Below, in pieces: positions 1 through 4,645 of a stretch of DNA of 7,086 bases. Both the position numbers and the translations under genes were made by a program. Origin of the DNA: Chloroflexota bacterium (lineage in GTDB: Bacteria > Chloroflexota > Limnocylindria > Limnocylindrales > CSP1-4). The number at the start of each line of letters is the position of its first letter. The first letter of the stretch is position 1. The stretch lies in contig JANYAA010000006.1 of assembly GCA_025355255.1 (NCBI GenBank), positions 1-7,086 on the forward strand. Direction: 5' to 3'. Below the pieces are notes generated by a model. It ran no database searches and was not told where the DNA came from. It worked only from the letters and a program-made list of their open reading frames with translations.

Positions 1-1
1 C

Positions 2-1843
2 AAGGCGACGCTCGAGGCCCTCGAGCGGGGCAACCTGTTCCTCATTCCCCTCGATGACCGGCGCCAGTGGTACCGCTATCACCACCTGTTCGCGGACGTC
101 CTGCGGGTGCGCCTGCTGGACGATCAACCCGGTCTGGCGTCGGAACTGCACCGACGGGCCTGCGAGTGGCACGAGACGCACGGCGACCGCCCCGAGGCCA
201 TCCGCCACGCCATGGCCGGCGGGGATCTCGGACGGGCGGCGGACCTGGTGGAGCTCGCCGTACCGGCGACGGTGCAGCAGCGAGGAGAGGCGACGCTGCG
301 CCAGTGGCTTGAGGCGCTCCCCGACGAGATCCTCCGGTTCCGGCCTGTGCTGAGCAACGCGTACGCGGGGACGCTGCTCTCCCGGGGCGAGGTCAAAGGC
401 GTCGAGCAGCGGCTTCAGGACGCAGAGCGCTGGATCGGGGCCGCAGCGGGAGCGTACGGGGCGCCGGCCGAAATTGACCAAATGGTCGTCGTGGACGACG
501 TGGCGTTTCGGCAGCTGCCGGGCTCGGTCGCCGTGCACCGAGCCGGCCAGGCGCGGATCCTTGGTGACGCTGCCGGAACAGTCCTCCATGCGCGGCGCGC
601 GTTCGACCTCGTGGGCGACAACGACCACCTGGCTCGTGGCGGCGCGGCCGGACTCCTCGCGCTCGCCTCATGGGCATCTGGAGACCTCGAGACGGGAGCC
701 AGCTGGTATGGCGCTGCGATGACGAGCCTCGAGAAGGCTGGCCACCTCTCGGATGTCATCGGGTGCGGGCTCGCCTTGTCCGACATCCGGCGTGCACAGG
801 GTCGGCTTGGAGAGGCGCTGGGCATTCTTCAGCGCGGGCTGGCGCTGGCCACCGGGCAGGGTGGCCATGTGCTGCGCGGCGCGGCCGACATGCATGTGGG
901 GATCAGCGTGATCCTCTATGAGCGGGACGACATCGACGGCGCCCGCCGACAACTGCTCAGCGCGGACGAATTGGGCGAAGACAACGGGCTGCCGCAGAAC
1001 CCGTACCGGTCGCGCGTCGCCCTTGCCGCCATCCGGCAGGCGAAGGGCGATCTGGACGGGGCGCTAGGACTGTTGACCGACGCCGAGCGCAGGTACGTCA
1101 ACGACTTCTCACCTGATGTGCGCCCCGTGGCGGCGGTGAAGGCTCGGGCGTTGATTGCCCAGCGGCGCTATGCCGAGGCTGGCGATTGGGCTCGTGAACA
1201 AGGTCTTGCCGATGCCGACGACCTCACCTACGTCCGCGAGTTCGAGCACATCACCCTCGCCCGCCTCTTGCTGGCGCAGGCTCAAGGTGACCGTTCCGAG
1301 CCTGCGATCTTGGGAGCTGCACACCTTTTGGAGCGCCTGTTGGACGCTGCCGAGCAGGGTGACCGGCGCGGGAGCGTCATCGAGATCCTGGTCCTGCTGG
1401 CAATCGCCCGCCGTGCGCTCGAGGATGGGCCGGGTGCCCTAGCGACGCTGGCGCGTGCGGTGGCCACGGCTGAGCCTGAGGGGTATGTCCGAACCTTTTC
1501 CAACGAGGGTGCTCCGGTTGCGGCCCTGTTGACATCGGCGGCCAAGCAGTCCAGCGCGCCGGCCTATGTTCGTCGTCTGCTGTTGGCCTTTGCTCCTGCC
1601 GATGCGCAGCGGCCCGCCAGACAGCCCCTGATTGAGCCTCTCAGCGAACGAGAGCTGGACGTCCTGCGGCTCCTCGCTAGCGATCTGGACGGCCCGGACA
1701 TCGCGCGCGAGCTCTATGTGTCCCTCAACACGCTGCGGACGCATACGAAGAACATCTTCACCAAGCTCGGCGTCAATAGCCGTCGCGAAGCGGTCCGGCG
1801 GGCTGGCGAGCTAGGCCTGCTGCCCCAGTCGCAGTCCGGCTGA
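2..1843 (+). CDS. MalT/LAL-type LuxR family transcriptional regulator (5' end missing)
   Basis: The reading frame is open from the left edge, so the true start and the N-terminal STAND-type ATPase with its Walker motifs lie outside the window; 613 residues remain of a family usually about 850-930 aa long. The first visible residues, LERGNLFLIPLDDRRQWYRYHHLF, split as LERGNLFLIPLDD then RQWYRYHHLFADVLR, are the hallmark end of the ATPase half of this family. Next come about 500 residues of Ala/Leu/Arg-rich paired helices, consistent with the TPR-like sensor superhelix. The last ~65 residues (about 1640-1830) are a GerE/LuxR helix-turn-helix: LSERELDVLRLLA, then IARELYVSLNTLRTHTKNIF, then KLGVNSRREAVRRA. 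Such proteins activate transcription after binding an inducer and ATP; the ligand here cannot be read. The start of any internal ATG/GTG (for example GTG at 107) is not the real start because homology continues upstream. It precedes a four-gene operon on the same strand and is its most likely regulator (inference). Confidence 0.95.
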   Translation, partial: KATLEALERGNLFLIPLDDRRQWYRYHHLFADVLRVRLLDDQPGLASELHRRACEWHETHGDRPEAIRHAMAGGDLGRAADLVELAVPATVQQRGEATLRQWLEALPDEILRFRPVLSNAYAGTLLSRGEVKGVEQRLQDAERWIGAAAGAYGAPAEIDQMVVVDDVAFRQLPGSVAVHRAGQARILGDAAGTVLHARRAFDLVGDNDHLARGGAAGLLALASWASGDLETGASWYGAAMTSLEKAGHLSDVIGCGLALSDIRRAQGRLGEALGILQRGLALATGQGGHVLRGAADMHVGISVILYERDDIDGARRQLLSADELGEDNGLPQNPYRSRVALAAIRQAKGDLDGALGLLTDAERRYVNDFSPDVRPVAAVKARALIAQRRYAEAGDWAREQGLADADDLTYVREFEHITLARLLLAQAQGDRSEPAILGAAHLLERLLDAAEQGDRRGSVIEILVLLAIARRALEDGPGALATLARAVATAEPEGYVRTFSNEGAPVAALLTSAAKQSSAPAYVRRLLLAFAPADAQRPARQPLIEPLSERELDVLRLLASDLDGPDIARELYVSLNTLRTHTKNIFTKLGVNSRREAVRRAGELGLLPQSQSG

Positions 1844-1872
1844 ACTGGCGGGTCCCGACACCTTCACCCGAT

Positions 1873-1894
1873 GCATCACCACATGTGGTGATGC
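1873..1894. promoter_or_regulatory. Perfect 22-bp palindrome, candidate operator or hairpin
   Basis: The arms GCATCACCACA and TGTGGTGATGC are exact reverse complements with no spacer. Flanking CCC (1867-1869) and GGG (1895-1897) extend the symmetry after a three-base bulge on the left side. A further TCACCAC half-site occurs at 1899-1905, 23 bases from the same word at 1876-1882. The element lies 30 bases after the regulator stop and about 97 bases before the next ATG, in a 147-bp gap. A dimeric DNA-binding protein site is the preferred reading. The alternative is an RNA hairpin ending the regulator transcript; no T-run follows, which argues against a standard intrinsic terminator. It does not resemble the MalT box. 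No convincing -35/-10 pair was found in the rest of the gap. Confidence 0.6.
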
Positions 1895-1980
1895 GGGCTC
1901 ACCACTCACGCTCCCACCTTGAGCTTGCACGAACGCACAGCGGCCCTCGCCGATGCGATCGATCCAGACCGGCTCAGCAC

Positions 1981-1986
1981 AAGGAG
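1981..1986 (+). promoter_or_regulatory. Ribosome binding site AAGGAG for the 81-aa gene
   Basis: AAGGAG ends four bases before the ATG at 1991. It decides the start: the in-frame TTG at 1919 has no such site and would add 24 residues with no visible domain. Confidence 0.75.
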
Positions 1987-1990
1987 CGTT

Positions 1991-2236
1991 ATGCGTGAGA
2001 CAAGCAACCCGCACGAACCCGGACGCTACGAGATCCGCGTCCAAGGCCACCTCAACGGCCGGTGGGCCGCATGGTTCGACGCGCTGAGCCTCAGCCGCGA
2101 GACCGACGGCACCACCGTCATCAGCGGCCCCATCGCCGACCAGGCCGCCCTCCATGGCCTGCTCCAGAAGGTCCGCGACACCGGTCTCCCGCTGATCTCG
2201 GTGATCTGCGTCGAACCTGATCCCGCAAGCCGCTGA
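1991..2236 (+). CDS. Small conserved-looking soluble protein of unknown function (81 aa)
   Basis: The ATG at 1991 follows AAGGAG and opens an 81-codon frame with strong G/C third positions. The protein begins MRETSNPHEPGRYEIRV and reads as a compact alpha/beta fold: an N-terminal strand (YEIRVQGHL), a tryptophan pair (RWAAWFDAL), a strand after a polar turn (GTTVISGPI), a helix (ADQAALHGLLQKVRDTG) and a final strand (LPLISVICVEP). There is no signal peptide or membrane segment, so it should be cytoplasmic. Similar short proteins beginning with YEIRV-G-HL and ending near LPLISV are, from memory, common in Chloroflexota and Actinomycetota next to LuxR regulators and DUF4386 genes; no function is known to me. 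The alternating hydrophobic pattern with a QAALHGLL-KVRDLG-type helix could suit ligand or partner binding. It is the first gene of the presumed operon, 69 bp before the membrane protein gene. Confidence 0.85.
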   Translation: MRETSNPHEPGRYEIRVQGHLNGRWAAWFDALSLSRETDGTTVISGPIADQAALHGLLQKVRDTGLPLISVICVEPDPASR

Positions 2237-2279
2237 CCGGGCAACGGCCCGGCGTCCACCCACAGGCTGGGTTCCCAGC
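2237..2279 (+). other. Two small hairpins in the gap between operon genes 1 and 2
   Basis: The first hairpin starts at the base after the stop codon: CCGGGC (2237-2242), loop AACG, GCCCGG (2247-2252). The second is GCTGG (2266-2270), loop GTTC, CCAGC (2275-2279). Neither has a T-run. They could stabilise or trim the mRNA between the first and second cistron, or partially terminate it; chance is possible in DNA this rich in G and C. Confidence 0.35.
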
Positions 2280-2292
2280 GTCCCTCACCCTT

Positions 2293-2299
2293 GAAGGAG
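2293..2299 (+). promoter_or_regulatory. Ribosome binding site GAAGGAG for the DUF4386 gene
   Basis: GAAGGAG ends six bases before the ATG at 2306. It sets the start there; the in-frame TTG at 2291 overlaps the site itself and is unlikely to be used. Confidence 0.85.
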
Positions 2300-2305
2300 T
2301 CGGCA

Positions 2306-3040
2306 ATGACCGCATCGCGCAAGTCCGCGCTCGCCGTTGGCGTGCTGTTCATCCTCACGTTCATCACGTCGATTGGCGGCGTGCTCGCCTACGGGTCAAT
2401 CCTGAGTGATCCCACCTATGTCACCGGCGCCGGCCCCGACACCCGCGTGTTCGTGGGAGCCTTCCTCGAGCTGCTGCTCATCCTCACCAATATCGGCTGC
2501 GCCACCGTTCTGTTCCCGATCCTCAAGCGCCAGAACGAGGGTCTCGCGCTCGCCTATGTCGCGGCGCGCGTCGTCGAGTGCACCTTCATCCTGGTGGGCC
2601 TCCTCAGCGTGCTGGCCATCACCACGCTGCGCCAGTCGGCGACGGCCGCCGATGGGGGCTCGCTCATCACTGTCGGCAAGGCGCTGCTCGCCATCCATGA
2701 CTGGACCTTCCTGTTTGGCCCGGGAACTGTTGACGGCGTCGGCACGGGGCTGATCCTCGGCTGGCTGATGTACAAGTCCGGCCTCGTCGGGCGGCGCACG
2801 GCACTGATCGGCGTCGTTGGTGGTGTCCTGCTGGCCACGTCCGGGGTCGCAGTGCTCTTGGGTGTAATCCCGCGCGGCGGCGCCGTGCAGGGCATCATGA
2901 CCATCCCGGAGGTCATCTGGGAGGCGTTCCTGGGCCTGTACCTCACGTTCAAGGGCTTCAAGCCAGCCCCGGCCCTCGTCCTCGCGAGCCCTGAGCAGTC
3001 GATCGTGCCGGCCTACGCCGTGAAGGCTGGTGCGGCATGA
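2306..3040 (+). CDS. DUF4386-type integral membrane protein (244 aa)
   Basis: The start MTASRKSALAVGVLFIL is set by a strong ribosome binding site. Six hydrophobic segments are visible at about residues 7-30, 50-71, 80-106, 134-156, 164-188 and 196-216, which is the usual plan and length for DUF4386 proteins. Matching family landmarks are the N-terminal RKSA-AVGVLF start, the extracytoplasmic loop with DP-Y, the segment EGLALAYVAARVVECTFI between helices 2 and 3, and the FGPG turn entering helix 4. The charged residues Arg88 and Glu91 lie inside helix 3 and His131/Asp132 sit just before helix 4; these could be functional. The biochemical role of DUF4386 is unknown, so a channel, carrier or stress membrane protein cannot be told apart. 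The last helix is followed by about 25 mainly non-polar, probably loosely ordered residues. Its stop overlaps the start of the next gene (ATGA, 3037-3040), indicating translational coupling. Confidence 0.9.
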   Translation: MTASRKSALAVGVLFILTFITSIGGVLAYGSILSDPTYVTGAGPDTRVFVGAFLELLLILTNIGCATVLFPILKRQNEGLALAYVAARVVECTFILVGLLSVLAITTLRQSATAADGGSLITVGKALLAIHDWTFLFGPGTVDGVGTGLILGWLMYKSGLVGRRTALIGVVGGVLLATSGVAVLLGVIPRGGAVQGIMTIPEVIWEAFLGLYLTFKGFKPAPALVLASPEQSIVPAYAVKAGAA

Positions 3041-3534
3041 CCGCCATCCGCGAGCAGACGGTCGGGGCGCGGCCCCCGCTGTCGGTCCGGGTCGCCTGGG
3101 TGGGACACCGCGCCCTCTACCGCCTCAGCGGTGGCCGCCTAGGCCTCACCCGGCCGGAGACAGGCAGCAAGTTCGGGATGCTGCGCCTCACGACGATTGG
3201 GCGTCGCTCGGGTCAGCCGCGGGTCACGATGATCGGGTACTACGGGGACGGCGAAGACCTCGTGACCATGGCGATGAATGGCTGGGCCGATACAGATCCC
3301 GCTTGGTGGCTCAACCTCCAGGCGAGCCCCGACACGACCGTGGATCTGCCGGACGGTCCGCGAAGCGTGCGGGCCCGACCGGCGACCGGGGCGGAGCGCG
3401 AGCGGCTGTGGGCCAAGTTTCGCGGTTACCCTGGCTGGGGCAAGGACCTCGACGCGCTGGCTGCGGGCCGATCCATTGCGACGGCGGTGGTTGTCCTTGA
3501 GCCTCGGCCAGAAGCGGTCACGGCGCAGCCATGA
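3037..3534 (+). CDS. DDN-like F420-dependent nitroreductase/quinone reductase family protein (165 aa)
   Basis: The gene starts in an ATGA overlap with the preceding gene; GAAGG at 3022-3026 gives weak extra initiation support. The core LRLTTIGRRSGQPRV (residues about 49-63), the strand pair around IGYYGDGEDLVTMAM (66-80), and the segment NGWADTDPAWWLNLQASP (81-98) match the deazaflavin-dependent nitroreductase (DDN) family with its split-barrel FMN/F420-binding fold; the TTGR-SG-PR region contacts the F420 phosphate/glutamate tail in characterised members. Family members use reduced F420 to reduce quinones or activated unsaturated bonds, often guarding against oxidative stress. The substrate here is not readable. 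The length fits the family (about 140-170 aa) and there is no signal peptide, though an amphipathic N-terminus (VRVAWVGHRALYRLSG) could associate with the membrane. It is flanked on both sides by membrane-protein genes. The stop overlaps the next start (ATGA, 3531-3534). Confidence 0.88.
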   Translation: MTAIREQTVGARPPLSVRVAWVGHRALYRLSGGRLGLTRPETGSKFGMLRLTTIGRRSGQPRVTMIGYYGDGEDLVTMAMNGWADTDPAWWLNLQASPDTTVDLPDGPRSVRARPATGAERERLWAKFRGYPGWGKDLDALAAGRSIATAVVVLEPRPEAVTAQP

Positions 3535-3953
3535 CGACGATCGCCCAGACCCGGTCGGCTGGCGCCGGCTCAGCGCGCCGGCTCCGGCGCCGCCACCTCT
3601 GGCTGATGCCGGGACTCGGCCTCGCGCTCGTCGCCAGCACGCAGGCCACCCATCTGGGCGTCGGGCTGGCTCCACTGCTCCTGTTCGGGATCGTGCCTCA
3701 CCTCACCGTCCTGGCGGGCATCGGCCAGCCCCACCGGAAAGGCCAGCTGGGTCCGCGCGCTGTCCCGACGTTCAACCTGATGCACCAGCCGCTCCTACCG
3801 ACGGCGGTGTTCGGTCTGGCCGCCACCGGCTTCCTCCCGCCGTTCTGGCTGGTGGGCGCACTGACGTGGCTCGGCCACATCGTGGTGGATCATGCTCTCG
3901 GCGATGGCATGCGGGGCGCGGAGGGCTTCCTTCGAACGCGCGCCACAAGCTAG
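3531..3953 (+). CDS. DUF4260-type membrane protein (140 aa)
   Basis: Translation probably depends on coupling through the ATGA overlap, because no good ribosome binding site precedes the ATG. An Arg-rich N-terminus (residues 16-21) is followed by hydrophobic stretches at about 23-36, 43-63, 86-100 and 104-120. The segment FNLMHQPLLPTAVFGL (81-96) and the ending TWLGHIVVDHALGDGM-GAEGF match the DUF4260 pattern, in which a Y/F-N-x-x-H motif and a WL-H---D-ALGYGL-like ending are typical. The conserved His85, His116, Asp120 and His121 could form a polar or metal site within the membrane (inference). The family has no established function. The gene closes the apparent operon. In many genomes DUF4260 proteins are single genes near regulators; the pairing with an F420-type reductase and DUF4386 is notable here. 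Confidence 0.8.
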   Translation: MTTIAQTRSAGAGSARRLRRRHLWLMPGLGLALVASTQATHLGVGLAPLLLFGIVPHLTVLAGIGQPHRKGQLGPRAVPTFNLMHQPLLPTAVFGLAATGFLPPFWLVGALTWLGHIVVDHALGDGMRGAEGFLRTRATS

Positions 3954-4010
3954 CCCCCAGTCCGAGGCGCACCCGTGCACGTTCGGGCATCGGTCACCGG
4001 AGCACAATCG

Positions 4011-4039
4011 CGAAACCCGGCCCCCACGGCCGGGTTTCG
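4011..4039 (+). terminator. Strong hairpin after the operon, probable terminator
   Basis: A perfect 12-bp stem CGAAACCCGGCC / GGCCGGGTTTCG encloses the five-base loop CCCAC. It begins 58 bp after the stop of the DUF4260 gene and lies 166 bp before the next gene on the same strand. Only TGCTGATC follows, so there is no true T-run; many high-GC bacteria use such stems anyway. It lies inside the 251-bp gap 3954-4204. The rest of that gap holds a second copy of CGCGAAACCCG (4072-4082, first copy 4009-4019) and short hairpins around 4066-4109, but no gene and no clear promoter. Confidence 0.6.
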
Positions 4040-4065
4040 TGCTGATCGAGCTCACTCGATTCGCC

Positions 4066-4091
4066 TGCGGGCGCGAAACCCGCACTGCGGG
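4066..4091 (+). other. Mutually exclusive small hairpins upstream of the lipoprotein gene
   Basis: CCCGCA (4079-4084) can pair with TGCGGG either at 4066-4071 (seven-base loop) or at 4086-4091 (tight loop). The copies are exactly 20 bases apart. A small GCGG-AAA-CCGC hairpin follows at 4099-4109. The region is 115-140 bases before the ATG at 4205. It could be a leader structure or only GC-rich coincidence. Confidence 0.25.
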
Positions 4092-4204
4092 CGGGACAGC
4101 GGAAACCGCAGATGTACGATGCAGGCCGCGCACCGAGGTGACGTTCGCGTCCTGCCGTCCTCAAACGACGTCCGGCCTTCGTCTGGCGCCGTCGAAGGCC
4201 ATAG

Positions 4205-4645
4205 ATGACGTCCCCTGTCGCCTCACGTGGAAGGCACCGTCGGACGATGCTCTCCACGGCGGTCGCCGCCCTCCTGGTCGTCGCCTCCTGCTCCGCGCCG
4301 CCAACGACGCCGTCCGCGGCAACTGCTGGCACAGCCGCGCCCAGCGGCGCAGACGCGACAGCCTCGCCCGCGGGTCCCAGCACCGGCCCAGCCGACCGGA
4401 GCGCCCCGTCAAGCGGCTCGCTCATCGCCGCTGCCGAGCAGGCTGGAACCATCGACCACGACACGGCGCTCGTGGACCAGCTCATGGCCGCGCTGGACTA
4501 CGCAAGCCTCCCGGCGGCCTACCAGAGCGCAAACCCGGCCGAGGCAGACGCAACCACGATTCTGGCGGAGCTGACCGGTCGGCTCGGCAAGCTGGCGCCG
4601 GATCTGGCGGCAAAGGTGGCGCCCTTACTTCCTGCGCCCCGATGA
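4205..4645 (+). CDS. N-terminal part of a frameshifted secreted lipoprotein
   Basis: The ATG at 4205 follows GAAGG (4194-4198) by six bases. The N-terminus has basic residues (RGRHRR), a hydrophobic stretch (LSTAVAALLVV) and the lipobox VASC with Cys29 as the predicted lipidation site, so the protein should be exported and anchored to the outer face of the membrane. Residues 30-71 are an Ala/Thr/Pro/Ser-rich tether. Residues 72-140 form a predicted helical domain (SLIAAAEQAGTIDHDTALVDQLMAAL, read as SLIAAAEQAGTID then HDTALVDQLMAAL). The frame then ends abruptly with PLLPAPR and TGA. The natural continuation is found in another frame: after KVAP the bases read YFLRPDDPASFW from 4626, a typical bridge into the peptidase part. 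The downstream piece has no credible start of its own. The two are therefore best treated as one gene of about 623 codons broken by one base. An alternative ATG at 4247 would leave a shorter signal peptide. Confidence 0.8.
   Translation: MTSPVASRGRHRRTMLSTAVAALLVVASCSAPPTTPSAATAGTAAPSGADATASPAGPSTGPADRSAPSSGSLIAAAEQAGTIDHDTALVDQLMAALDYASLPAAYQSANPAEADATTILAELTGRLGKLAPDLAAKVAPLLPAPR
4622..4626 (+). other. Single-base frame break joining the two lipoprotein pieces
   Basis: Around GCGCCCTTACTTC, removing one C or one T gives Ala-Pro-Tyr-Phe and joins the upstream frame (LAAKVAP) to the downstream frame (YFLRPDDP). As written, the upstream frame stops at 4643-4645. The simplest reading is a 1-nt insertion, either a sequencing/assembly error or a young inactivating mutation. 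A programmed +1 shift on CCC-T is conceivable but no stimulating signal was recognised. Confidence 0.7.

Noticed and set aside
1919..1990. Upstream TTG start that would lengthen the 81-aa protein by 24 residues
   Set aside because: No ribosome binding site before the TTG, whereas AAGGAG precedes the ATG at 1991, and the added residues show no domain pattern.
2291..2305. TTG start five codons upstream in the DUF4386 gene
   Set aside because: It overlaps the GAAGGAG ribosome binding site that serves the ATG at 2306.
3278..4045. Open frame of 255 codons on the + strand across the reductase and DUF4260 genes
   Set aside because: Its product is a Arg/Pro/Gly-rich low-order sequence with no family features; the two genes in other frames have clear family motifs and membrane segments.
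3954..4204. Possible tRNA or small RNA gene in the 251-bp gap
   Set aside because: The GTTCG-containing words do not sit in a cloverleaf with a matching acceptor stem; only isolated hairpins were found.
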